A stretch of 28,206 nt of DNA from contig JABANN010000453.1 in NCBI GenBank assembly GCA_013115125.1, positions 1 to 28,206 of the forward strand. The letters run 5' to 3'. Position 1 is the first letter of the stretch; the number at the start of each line of letters is the position of its first letter. Below, piece by piece: positions 1-10,500 of this stretch. Under the pieces are notes generated by a model that did not search any database, had not been told where the DNA came from, and was given only the letters and a program-made list of their open reading frames with translations. This stretch comes from Perkinsus olseni. Lineage: Eukaryota > Perkinsozoa > Perkinsida. Both the position numbers and the translations under genes were made by a program.

Positions 1-174
1 CTCGCGGGTCCTTCCCCGCTCGGGCCGCTACATTTGTGAGGTACCCCGCATAGAGCGAGGCCTCCGTCCACCTGGGCGTGCGCTTTTTGTCTGTTAAGAT
101 TCGCTCACACACACTTTTTCGACTCTCACGGCGCAGTTCCTCTTCCATCCGAGTTGACGGTGTAAGTTTTTTTC

Positions 175-2449
175 ATGGCTGCACTTTCTTCTTTCATATT
201 CGTCGCCAGCTTCGTCGTCCCGAGCGAAGGGCTGGATACCATCGAGGGGAAGCATAAGATTATGGGCGTCAATCCCAAGCTTCACAAGTGATGCTTCCTG
301 CCTCCGTCACCGCCGGAAGACTGTTCTTTCTCTCAGCTACTACGAGCCCGTCGCCCCGCCTCAGTACGGTGGCCATCAGTTCTTCCAGTGCGACCCTCTG
401 GCTCGCAGCGGCACGGAGCTCGTCCCGTACGAAAGCCTCAACGATGATTTCTGCGACTGTAAGGCTCTTCACTTCCTGGACGCTGTATTTTCCAAGTGCT
501 ATTGTTTTCTTGCGGCCCGACTGTTAAAGTGGCCCTCAGCTTAGTTGTCAGTTCAACTCTGCAGGTAGTAATGGTGCTGACGAGCCTGGCACAGCAGCCT
601 GTTCGCACTTCCCTGGAGCAGCGTAGGTCACTCGACCCTGCATCAGTTCTGGTCTAACGCGTATTCTCGGCAGATTCTACTGCGAGAACAAGGGCTCCGT
701 CCCGAAGTTGGTCTGGGCCTCTCACGTCGGCGACGGTGTATGTGACTGTTGTGATGGCTCTGACGAGTGGCAGCTGGGCGGGTGCGAGAACTTCTGTGCG
801 GCGGAGGGCTCGAAGATACGTCAACAGCGCGAGGTCGGCCTTCTGGGTACAGCGGAAAAGTTAGCCTCTAGCCCTTCTGGATCTGTATTCGAGCGGTTAT
901 TCGAGCTTCATCAGTAGGGCCACGAGGATTGAGCGAGTATATTCAGGCTGATCTTGAGAGGATCGAAGCGGGGTTGAGGCAAAAGGAAGAAGAGCGTTCT
1001 CATACAGATGAGAAACTCGCCCAGTGGAAAGCGGAGTTGGAGGAGCTCAAGGCTAAGCTTCCTGTAGGTCGCTTAGTCTTCGGCCTCTCCGCACAGAAGA
1101 CGCTGCCCCGTTCTGCTGCTCTCGTCTGGTATTGTTGCTTCAGCATATCATTCCCATTGCACTGGTTACTAATCAGGAACTCGAAGCTGCTAGCAACGCC
1201 GCGCAAGTGCAACTCGGACAGCTCGAACATGAGGAGCATAAAAAACGGGAAGCTGAAGCCGCGGAGAAGTCGGGAGAGAATGCCGAGGAAAGCGACGTCC
1301 TTAGTGGAGAGACGAAGGTCAGTTTTCATCGTTTCTGAAGACCCGTGAAATTTTCGACTTTATTTTGTGTATTACCAATGCGCTTTCTTTTAACGTGTTT
1401 TCTGTTGGTACTGAAGAGTCGGCATGTCAGGAAGCAGACGATGAGAGTGAGTATGCTCAGTGGATGGAGCATGAGGAGGAGAAGGATACCGACGAGGAGC
1501 CGAAGGAAAAGACTCCACTTCAAATCGCTCGTGAAAAGTATCCTTTGTTGGGTTCGAACCTGCGCCGGAAGTTGCTTCGCCTCAGGGCTAATACACTTCG
1601 CGACGAGGCCGACGATATCAAAAAGCAGGTGGAACAGCATGAGAAGAACTTGCAAACCGACTTTGGCCCGGACTACGCGTATTACGATAGCATTGTTGCC
1701 CGGGACATCATCCGTTGTGTTGTCAGGTACTTCAGCCTCGCCAATGAGTGCGTCGAGGCCTTGTTCGAGCACTACAACTATAAGATATGCTTCTTTGGGA
1801 AGGTGACTCAGAAGGTAGGAGTCCCGGCTGTCAGCTGGAGGAGTCCTCGTCACGCCAGGAAGAAGGCAGGGCGTTCTCGGAGATGCGCCTGGGGGAGTTT
1901 TCTAGCTACTACACCGACCCGGCCAAGCAGGATTCACCTACTGACTATTCAATACACGTGTAGGTCCGAGGCTTCTGTGTAGTGTGCAGTCGCGATGGTC
2001 CTGTTATCATCGGAATTTGCTGCTCTCTTTCCAAGGTTCACTAACGGTGACTGGTGCCCTGGGGGCCCTGCGCGGGAAACTAAGGTCAAGATGCGGTGCG
2101 GCGCGACACTGCAGCTGATATCTGTGAAGGAACCGTCTCGTTGCAAGTGAGTTTTGGAAGTGCGGTAGAGGCCTGTTTCGAGAAGCCGCCCTGAGCTGGC
2201 TGAGCATTGCATTTCTTCTGCAGCGGCAGCCGCTCTCCAGGTACGAAGCTGAAGTAACTCACCCTGGATCATGTTCAGCCGCGGACGTAGAGGCCCTGAG
2301 AAAGAGTATTGATGAACACGAAACTCTCTCTCAAGAGCAGTACCTCCGCCCGGATCAATACGTGAGAATGCGCTCATCGACTAAGCAGTCGGAAGTGGCG
2401 GTCCAATGTGGAGTCCCCTCAGATCACGCATGCATCGGAGGAACTGTAG
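175..2449 (+). CDS. PRKCSH: Glucosidase II beta subunit (PRKCSH/GTB1 type), 11 exons, about 499 aa
   Basis: Non-catalytic subunit of ER glucosidase II, which trims glucose from N-glycans; the beta chain binds mannose and retains the enzyme in the ER. Exons that join in one frame: 175-287, 337-458, 565-622, 674-846, 915-1063, 1177-1317, 1431-1814, 1859-1959, 2036-2146, 2241-2361, 2423-2449. The start gives a hydrophobic signal peptide, then 'MGVNP' and two LDLa-like cysteine modules ('LNDDFCDC...DEPGTAAC' and 'VGDGVCDCCDGSDEW'). A charged coiled coil follows (about residues 155-360), then a C-terminal MRH domain with 'NGDWCPGGPAR' and 'EPSRCKYE'. The MRH Arg, Glu and Tyr are present with Arg-Glu spacing of 19; the usual CWxGP is CPGGP. 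The junction near 847-914 is the least certain. If the last intron (2362-2422) is retained the frame runs to 2481 instead. Confidence 0.9.
2362..2422 (+). other. Last intron of the glucosidase II beta gene; its splicing sets the C-terminus
   Basis: A 61-nt GTGAGA...CCCCTCAG segment. Removing it gives the C-terminus 'DQYITHASEEL', ending in SEEL, close to the H/KDEL class of ER-retention signals. Mammalian glucosidase II beta ends in HDEL. Retaining it gives a 32-residue longer tail ending in a run of leucines. The spliced form fits an ER-lumen protein better, but this is inferred. Confidence 0.6.
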
Positions 2450-2836
2450 GAGATGCATGTCCGCCGTTGTTGCTTCTCTAGCTATGTAGTGTGGTTTTTG
2501 GAGCTTTTCAAAATCGTGAGGAGAGGTTATTGAGTTACCAGTCGTCTTGCTAAAGCCACTTGAGAACTCGAAACGTGCAGAGAAAGGATGTTATGAAATA
2601 TTAATGAATGACTACCTAGTGACCGCCCCGAAGGAGTTCCGTAGACTTGACAAGCATTTCGACAAAGAGCGGCCTACAAATGAAATAAGATGATATGAGG
2701 GAATGCGATGACGAGGATATCCCAAGCGAGAGTGATGCTGAGTCAGCATTGTAATGGGACTAGCGAGACCTACAGGGGCCTTCGCAATATTAAGCTTATG
2801 CTTCCACGGGTGTTGGGATGACGTCAAGGTAGATGA
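2450..2836. other. Intergenic region between convergent genes
   Basis: 387 bp between the 3' ends of the plus-strand glucosidase II beta gene and the minus-strand secreted-protein copy 1. I see no convincing ORF, RNA gene or repeat. The sequence is somewhat AT-richer than the flanking exons, as expected of two facing 3' UTRs. Confidence 0.6.
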
Positions 2837-3625
2837 TCAAGCTAACCTGTCCAAGTAAGACCTCTTTTTCGCAATCTTGGTGTAGATCCCACCGTCGTAG
2901 AAACTTGAGGTTTCGACGTCTGTATCGCCCATCTTGAAGCAGAGCCCACATATCTCACTCGCCCCCGCAAGGAAGGCGAGGCGACCTCCTCCGAAGTCGA
3001 TATCGTAGGGCTTTCCGGGCCTCTCCTGGGACACCTTGTACGGGCCAAAGACAGCTGTCTTGTCACCACTTCTCCCATTAGTGCAACTGATTTCCAGTGA
3101 CCCTGCTCGAGTGACGTAGAAAAGGAAGTGGGATCCGCTGCACTCTCCCAAGCCGCGTAGGCCGCTGCGGTAAGTGCCCTCCCTGAGAGGCAGGGCATAT
3201 CGAGTGAGGTTCACCCTCTCTCACTGGAACTGGATCGTACCAGAGTCACGATCCGGGGAGTTGAAGCTGAATTCTTCAAGATCGCCCTCAGCGAAATCAA
3301 GGGAGGGGCAGGCAGTCCTCGAGCCATTGTAGAGCACATCGATCGAGTCTATGTCGATTACAAAGTTGATGAAGTCTGGCGGCACCTTACTGATACAAGG
3401 GAAGCGAAAAGGGCCGGCCTCGAAGCTCTGTTGGCACTCTATGCCGTACATCATGTTCCCATTCTCCGTGAGATTGTAAGTCAACTGCAACCCAGAATCG
3501 ACATCTTCATACAAGAATGAGCCAGGGTTGGGGTTGTAGCCGTAGAAAGGGAACGTTCTGTCCTTGGGGTCTACTTGGGCGTTGCAGAAGGCTAAAACCG
3601 TAGCCGTGAGGAGAGTCGCCAGCAT
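2837..3625 (-). CDS. Unrecognised secreted protein, copy 1, with an in-frame TGA or a new short intron
   Basis: I do not recognise the family. The ATG at 3625 starts a signal peptide, 'MLATLLTATVLAFCNAQV', followed by an extracellular-looking domain with N-glycosylation sequons and spaced cysteines. It is a paralogue of the gene at 5374-6207; both share 'GSF.YED.DS', 'CPSL.F.EGDL', 'LTRY', 'PGKPY.IDFG' and 'CGLC'. Relative to copy 2 it lacks about 20 residues before 'CPSLDF'. One TGA at 3221-3223 interrupts the frame where copy 2 has a Gly codon, yet the same frame stays open and conserved for 125 codons beyond it. Splicing 3183-3224 (42 nt, GTGAGA...CTCTCAG) would remove the stop in frame and leave 248 aa. 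Otherwise it is a recently broken gene. Function and fate are open. Confidence 0.6.
3183..3224 (-). other. Candidate 42-nt intron containing the TGA of secreted copy 1
   Basis: Read on the minus strand, it begins GTGAGAGAGG and ends CTGCCTCTCAG. Length 42 is divisible by three and matches the 41-50 nt introns common here. The paralogue has GGAAACGC at the donor position and CGCTCACG at the acceptor position, so neither splice site exists there and the stretch is coding. Confidence 0.45.
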
Positions 3626-5373
3626 GATCTAGTCTGCGTATGCGGTTGCTGAGCAGCCAAGTTGCGCATGCGTTGAATCAACGCCGTTGATGCCCCGCTT
3701 GCACGCGAACACCTCCGAGGGGAAGCTGTCCCTGCGGACTCTCGCTGAGTCGGGACTCACCGGGAACCCGGCACTCGGCTGGGCTCATGGAGTTGAATAG
3801 GTCAGGCTTCCGGTAACGGCCCTACCTTCGCGTCCCATGTTCGGCCAATAAGCTATCGCCAATGAACCGCTCGACTTCGTATGCCCCCCAACAATCTGCG
3901 TCACTCAGCGATTGCGAGCAAAGCGTCATCGGAGTGAATTGTCAGAGCAATTGTTCCGCTGACCCTAGCCTCGCGAGATGACCTTGCTGCCGTGAGAGCA
4001 AGCCGCAGCGAAGCCGGGCCCGGAGGAGAAGGTCTCGACTAGGTTCCATGTTAGAGCTACCAGCAGAGCCGTCAGGGGCCGGCGCCCCTCTGTGTATGCG
4101 TACACATCCAGTTGATCGATCTTTGCGAGTTGGCTACTCTCCACGTTCCCCTTTTTCCCATATCGGGCTTATATCCACCAATCGGTTTGGTCAAACGCTA
4201 AGTGTTCCTACTGTCGTCAGTGCCTCTGTGCCTCCCGCGAAATTCTGAATTGCCGAAGCCGTGTCGCGGAGCCTCTTATATACAGTAGATCGACATAGAT
4301 CGACACGGCGGCTATGGCACAGAGCCCAAGATCGCTTCCTCGTTCTGAACCGCGGCCCTCCCTGCGCAGTGGTGTATGAAGCCTAACTCTCGGATCGACG
4401 ACGTCGCGATGGTTTCGGCGTATGTGAGTTTAAAGTCCAACCTCGACAGTACGGCCTAGTAAGACTAGCACCGATGTACCATCTGAGGGGGATTAGTTCA
4501 GCCTATTAAATAGACTCTGTTCATCAAGCAGAAGAATGTTGCTCTCATAGCGAGGTCATCGTCACTGACGATTCGTCAGCCGGCCACGTCCTCTCCTCCC
4601 GGCGTAATCCGCTTCCACAGCTGCGGGGGCCGTGCGCGACCACGAGACACTAGCGCTTCCCGTAGTGTGTCGACCACCACAAGCATCATCTCTTAAAAAG
4701 ACAAAGAGACTCGAAAAGTCCATACCCTAGCTTAGACTCCCTCTTACCGAAGGCAGACATCCTCATTGGCAGAGGCTCGTGAGTTTAATGCCATCCCCTC
4801 GTATTAGGCATCTTGGTATCAGTGTTCTTATTCCCTGCATGATCTACTGTAGCCTTCTGAGCCTTGAGCATGGGAAGTGGCAACTTCCCACTGCTGGTAC
4901 GAGGCTGAGGAGTTACAGGCCTCTGTTCCCTCGCTCCCTCCTCCTTTTGGTCACATTGTGTTCCAAGAACTAGAATAGGTGCGCAGCTGATGCTGTTATG
5001 GCTCTATAGTATAGTCCGAAGAGGTCTATAGCATCTAAACGAGCGTTCTCTCTCTCTTGGAACAGAGGTCATTGCCACCACCCACTCGGAACTATAAACA
5101 CGCAGATGTGATGAAATAGAGACCAATGAATTCCCAATGGCTTTTCCATTGGGTATCAGAAGGCTAATGCTGTCTGAGACACGAAGGTCGAAAACGAAGG
5201 ATGAGTATAATAAGGATTCGAAGTGACCGAATTTCTAAGAGCAAAGAATGCTGATGAAAGCTTTGACCTTATATCAGACACTGCCAGTGTCACACTGAAG
5301 TTACAAAAGATACGCTTATATTCAAGGTTAGCAGTTGAGTTATTGACAGGGCGTGGCCGTCAGTTGGCCCTTT
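3626..5373. other. Region between the two secreted-protein copies
   Basis: 1.75 kb without a supportable gene; ORFs here are short (up to 66 codons), have no recognisable motif and lack intron-linked partners. The part nearest copy 1 (about 3640-3780) resembles the sequence upstream of copy 2 (about 6230-6330), so it probably holds the copy 1 promoter. A short direct repeat, TAGATCGACATAGATCGACA, lies at about 4286-4305, and an inverted repeat lies at 5133-5153. Confidence 0.55.
5133..5153. repeat. Perfect 8-bp inverted repeat with 5-nt loop
   Basis: CCCAATGG, a CTTTT spacer, then CCATTGGG. It lies about 220 bp beyond the stop codon of secreted copy 2, so it might fold in a 3' UTR. Stems this short occur by chance and no function is claimed. 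Confidence 0.5.
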
Positions 5374-6207
5374 CTAAGAACCGCCTTCGATTCGCAATGT
5401 CGATATGTATGACCTCGTTGTAGATTCTACAATGTAGAAGCCTAGTGTTTCCATATCCTTGTCGTCAATCTCGTAGCACAGCCCGCACATCTCCTCCACC
5501 GCATGAAGGAAGGAGGGTCGAGTTTCACCAAAGTCGATCTTGTACGGTTTCCCGGGCTCTTCCTGTAGCAAGGGGAAAGGGCCAAGACCCATCGTGATGT
5601 CGACAGACCTTCCATTGGAGCACATGATATCCAACGAACCTCCTTGAGCGACGTGAAACTCAAAGAAAGCCTCGGAGCACTCGTCAAAGAGTGTCGGCGG
5701 GCGGGTTCTGAAAGTGCCCTCCGTGAGCGGCGAGTCATACCGAGTGAGCTCTATCGCGTTTCCTTCTAGTTGGACCGTAGCAGAGTCGGGTGAACTGGGC
5801 GTGAACTTGTCGAGGTCACCCTCAACGAAGTTCAGGGAGGGACAGACAGCTCTCGAGCGACTGAAGAGACGCTCGATGCCCGAGTGGAAGGACGGAGGCG
5901 TGTCAGGGTTAGGTGCATCCATGAAGCGGTAGTCGAGATCAAGGAACCAGCTTTCCACTGGCGTCCTGCCGCAGTTGCAAGGAAAGGCGAAGGGACCATC
6001 CTTGAAGCTGTCAACGCAACTGATGCCGTAGCTGACTTTTCCATGCTCTGTTATGTTGTAGGTCAAGCGCAGATCAGAGTCAGGGTCCTCGTAAACGAAC
6101 GAGCCAGGGAAAGGGTACCAGCCATATATACTGATGTCCCTTTCCTCAGGGTCCACCTGACCCACGCAGAATGCTACAGCCGTAGCGGTGATGAGAGTCG
6201 TCAGCAT
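5374..6207 (-). CDS. Unrecognised secreted protein, copy 2 (intact, 277 aa)
   Basis: Single uninterrupted reading frame. The ATG at 6207 begins a signal peptide, 'MLTTLITATAVAFCVGQV', nearly identical in plan to that of copy 1 at 3625; the start is supported because both paralogues align from this Met. The mature part has spaced cysteines, a sequon ('YNIT'), the shared 'CPSLNFVEGDL' stretch, then 'LTRYDSPLTEGTF', 'PGKPYKIDFG' and 'CGLCYEI'. There is no transmembrane segment after the signal peptide and no GPI-like tail, so secretion to the cell exterior or a vacuole is likely. I do not recognise the family; secreted cysteine-containing paralogues in tandem are typical of lineage-specific expansions in parasitic protists. 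The two copies are strongly diverged, so the duplication is not recent. Confidence 0.75.
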   Translation of the reverse strand: MLTTLITATAVAFCVGQVDPEERDISIYGWYPFPGSFVYEDPDSDLRLTYNITEHGKVSYGISCVDSFKDGPFAFPCNCGRTPVESWFLDLDYRFMDAPNPDTPPSFHSGIERLFSRSRAVCPSLNFVEGDLDKFTPSSPDSATVQLEGNAIELTRYDSPLTEGTFRTRPPTLFDECSEAFFEFHVAQGGSLDIMCSNGRSVDITMGLGPFPLLQEEPGKPYKIDFGETRPSFLHAVEEMCGLCYEIDDKDMETLGFYIVESTTRSYISTLRIEGGS

Positions 6208-7555
6208 GGGTCGAGAAGGGTAACCAAGTGAGCAGACAAGTCGAAGTCCTCAATGCCAGGCCTGCACGCGGATCGTGACGCGAGCACATTCTTGGAGGAG
6301 CTGTCTCCTGGAGAATCTCACGAGTGAAAAGCAACCAAGCACCCTGTGAGTGGCAGGCGTCCTCGGGGTTGGACAGAAAATGCTTCCACGGCTGACTTCA
6401 TGGTATGTACTCTACTCCTGACCGAGAGGAGTACCATGTCGCGTTTTGTGCACAACAGATGAGTTACCCATTAAGTTCCTCTTGGACGCGTTCTGTCCCT
6501 TTGAGAATCCGTGTCGTCCTAGCCGGGGTGGTTAGTGTCCCCACGGCTGATCACAAAACAGAAGAGAGGGGCTGCCAGTTTCACTCATATCCATAGGGCT
6601 AGACTACTGTAGTGTATCAAGGTTTCTTCAATCCATTATTTGAACTCTTCCGATTACATCTGCTACACAGACCCACTGTGTCAGAGGCGCGACTGGCGGG
6701 AACGCATGTGCGGAGGAACGCATTCGCCACCGACAAGCTGTCACCAATGTGGGAGAGTTACCTCGCCTGCTTACTGTAGACACTCGAGTTAGCTGGGTCA
6801 GGGGCCCACTCGTGAGCACCCGTGAGGAGCCAACGCCGTGATATTTCCCAGGGGCCTTCCGGATGGTCCGGGGCGGATTGCACATCTTCGTGATCCGGGG
6901 GCTAAGCATAGTCGAAGGTTACATGATTCGTGTAACGTGGAGCTCACGAATGACGGTGCTTGCCCTAGGACGCATGAAGATGAACTTCTAATGCGGATCT
7001 GTATCCTTACATTAATTTCTGGAGGCAGCGATCGAGAAGTTCCCACAAGGCTTCCAAGTCACAAATCACCTTCAGCAACTGGGTAGCCGTCGGGCCTTAC
7101 TAAGGGCTCCTTAGTGAGGTGTGCGCATCATATTGAATTGCGTGAGGTGTGGTAAGGAAAGTGCTTCCGGAGGGAGTCATCTCACCGTCGAGGCGTTTGG
7201 ATCCCTATCTGCAGATTTGAGGAGCAAGATTAAAGTTCATATTGCGACAGAGACTCAGTGCGGCCCCAGGTGATAACGATGCATGTGAGAGGTAACGAGA
7301 AGTAAGGAGGGCGGGATGTGCTAGAGAGCCTTCGGTAGAAAATACTCAGACGAGGCAGGAAGACACTGGGAAGGATTGACCGCGTCCGATGTGAGGACAG
7401 ATTTGATTGCGACTGCTTCATACATCGCGATTATCGCACATGATTCGGCGTTACGAAACGGCCGCAACGACGGTCCTCTCCGGCTAGTAACGGCTCATGT
7501 TGAAACGCAACAGTCGATGAATCGACTTGCTTCCATTCAGTTGCTTAGTGTACAG
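6208..7555. other. Intergenic region upstream of secreted copy 2 and downstream of the bromodomain gene
   Basis: 1.35 kb. The first 120 bp (minus-strand promoter side of copy 2) shares blocks with the sequence upstream of copy 1: a TGCACGCG element and a related GAGGAGCTGTC / GGGAAGCTGTC element in the same order. The rest shows only short ORFs with no motif, and no repeat or RNA gene that I can support. Confidence 0.5.
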
Positions 7556-10500
7556 TTAAGTGTCACAGGGACCCGACCGATGGATTGTCATCACACAGAA
7601 GGGACCCGCGTATAAATCAATTTTATCAACTTTAGACGTAAATGGTACTTCTTGCGCTTGGCGGCTTTGATTCTCAGCATCCTGGCCGATCCAGCTCGGT
7701 AAATGCGAGAGATCTACAAGCTCTGGCTCCGCGGCAAACCGGAGGACAGGAAGGCTCCGCCGTCGATTTTGAGGGCGACGAGACTCCATCTTGCGAAGTG
7801 CATTGGAGTCCATGGAGAAGTTCGGCGTCCACCCAAGACCAACTGTCACTCCACTCGACGGTTTCTTAGTAGCCTTCGGAGCCGCTGCGACGGTCTGAGA
7901 GTTCGAGAAGGCACATCGACGAAGTCCGGTGAGAAAGATGAAGCCTACTTCGGGAAGAGATCCGGGGGCTTCCTCCTTTGGTTCAACGCGCGACAGAGCC
8001 GCCTCCTTCTTAGCCGCCTTGGTCGATTTCCTGCTTCCCGTTTTCTTCGTCGGAGCAGGTTTATCATCCGCAACCGAAGCTGCTTTCTCCGACCCCACCG
8101 GTCGCCGAGCTTTCTCCGACTCGTGGTGCTTCCGCGACGAGCCCTAATACAGGAATATCATGAAAAACAGCGAGACACTCGCAGAAGAGCACGAGGACTC
8201 ACCTTCCGAGTGGGCTCCTCTAGCTGGGGGAGTTCCGGCATCACCCGGCTGGCCTCGTAATCCTTTCGGAGCCGATCTTGTTCCTTCGAGTCTGGAGAGC
8301 TCTCGAACGCCGCCATGAGAGCCTCGTAGTTCGTATCCCTGCTCGGCCAGTAACAATACGAGGCGAATGGCAAGCCTCACCATGCAGCCTGGTAGGACTT
8401 CTGAACGTCAACGCCCATGCCGTAAGCGTCCGAACCGATTCTGATAGAGGCATTGAGCATAACGGCAGGAGTCGGGTGCTCACTTGTTGTAGAGTAAACA
8501 GTTGTGGAAGATCTGGTCCATGTCTTTCTTGAACTCTTCTGGATTGGGGTAAAAAGGGATTCGTTTCCTAACGACGCCAAGGTCCATCGGCTCTTTAATA
8601 ATGCTATAATAATCCTTCACGACAGCTTCCTCGAGACCGTATCTGCCATCACAAGATTCACCCGTCGGTCCCAGAGATTCGCCGCTGGAGGGATATTGCT
8701 GGCTGCGCCCAAAAGTGAGCGGACCCGAAAAATATGGGCAATCTCTTACTTGAAAAGAGCCTTGTCAAAGATGTAGCATATCTTAGTTCCGGACACGGGA
8801 TCCTTCGTGTTACGAGCAACGCTAACGATCCGGTTGAGATACCTAATGCAGGAGGAGTGATACGACCGCATAGGGAGCTGCCGGCCGCCGCGCTTTACCA
8901 TCGCCATTCGTGTTCTTCTCCGGAAACCGAGCCCCCTGCTGGTCCTTCGCCTGGTGTTTCCGGTGTCGACGGACGAGCGGCGGTTGCATGACGCGAGATC
9001 TTGGATACTCCCTGACCGGGTTGATGCCGTTGAGTAGGCCGCAGAGTCTCGCGCAACAATAGCGGAATCAACGCTCGGACGGTGAGCCGAAGAATGAACG
9101 AGGCTCACCTTAGGCTTATGGGAAGTACGGGACTTATTCGCCTTTTTCGCAGAAGGGGGTGACGCGAAAGCATCCACGATGGACTTCTTCTTTTGTTCTG
9201 CGGCTCTTCCTGTGGCGGTGGTCGAGGAGACCTCGCCTTTGGCTCCGGCCGTAGCTCCACCCGTTTCAGCCTTAACAGCAGTGCCAGCTGCCTCAAATGG
9301 TGTGACAACAGTGGCAGCATCCTCATCGGTCGCAGTAGCTGAGGAAAAGCGAAAACGAATACGGGTGCGATCGGTACCAAGAAGCTGCTTCAGTGAGGCA
9401 AATCTTGTTTTCCACAAGCGTTTATCGCCACTAGCCCCCAGGAGGGAGTTCTCACCTTTGATGCGCTCACCGAACAGGTCTTCCTCGGGACTCTCGCCGC
9501 TTTCTACGGCTACCAGCTTCGGAGACTCAGCTCCTTTGCCCTTGACGTCCATATCACCACCAGCATCAGCTCTACTCGGGGAGGATACAGAGATATCTGC
9601 AGAGCAGGTGATGGCGGGCAACTGTACTATCGATAGAACAACTTCTTACTCTGCGCTCGCTTGGAAGGGATGGGTAGCGTTAAAGCCGGGGGTGGCGGCA
9701 CGGGTGGAGTTGCTGACAGAACAGCGCTCACCCGTGGCACATGCGGTCTGGAAGGCAGCGGTGTTTGGTCGCGATACCCACGCTGAGTCTCGGCGGCGGG
9801 TGGTTTCTCCTTTGCAGATGAGCCCGTCTTGGTCACGATGGTCTCGGTCGAGGGGCTTGGTGGAGATGAGAGATTCTCAGAAGAAGATGGCGACTGAAGC
9901 GGGATCCACATGCGAGCGCTCCTCATACAGAAACCCCTGAAGGCTCCCGAGGGATCTCACCGGTAGTGAGGCGAGCTCAGAAGGCGAGGCGGAACAGAGC
10001 TCCGAGGGTGAAGGAGAGTCCCCTGATTCCAGACGTCGTTTCTTCGTAGAGCGCTTATGGTGATGATGGTGGTGATGATGATGCCGGTGTTTCTTCTTTG
10101 CCTTCCTATCTCCTTTAGAGCCTGCCACCAGTCTCAGTACCGAGGGGGATCCAATTCGGCATCAACTTACTCTGTTTTTCGTCCTCCGAAGGAGAGGGGC
10201 TCCTCAGACTGCTAGCAGCAGGGGATGCCTCCGAGCTAGAGGGAGAAGGCGAGGCGGAGCGGTTGGGCCGGGAAGATGCGGGCTCCCGCTTCTTTCTTTT
10301 CTTGCCATGTGCCGGCTTCTCAGACTTCCCCATCGCCGCGTGAAAGCTGGAGGCGATACTCTGCATCTTCTTCTCCGCTTCCGAGTTCTTATCGAATACG
10401 AGGGAAGATATAGGGGCGAGGTCATCGCCGGAGCTGCTGGCACTGGGGCTCGGACTAGTACTACTCCCTAGAGGGGACGATACCTTCTGCTCGCCTGATA

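Noticed and set aside
1815-1834. A 20-nt GTAGG...TGTCAG intron in the glucosidase II beta gene
   Set aside because: The 44-nt alternative ending at 1858 keeps the frame and fits the local intron size range, so the shorter one is unnecessary.
4048-4248. 66-codon plus-strand ORF between the secreted copies
   Set aside because: No motif, no splice partners, no paralogue, and length within chance expectation for this composition.
9179-9940. 253-codon plus-strand ORF
   Set aside because: Antisense shadow crossing at least three well-supported introns of the minus-strand bromodomain gene; low complexity and no family features.
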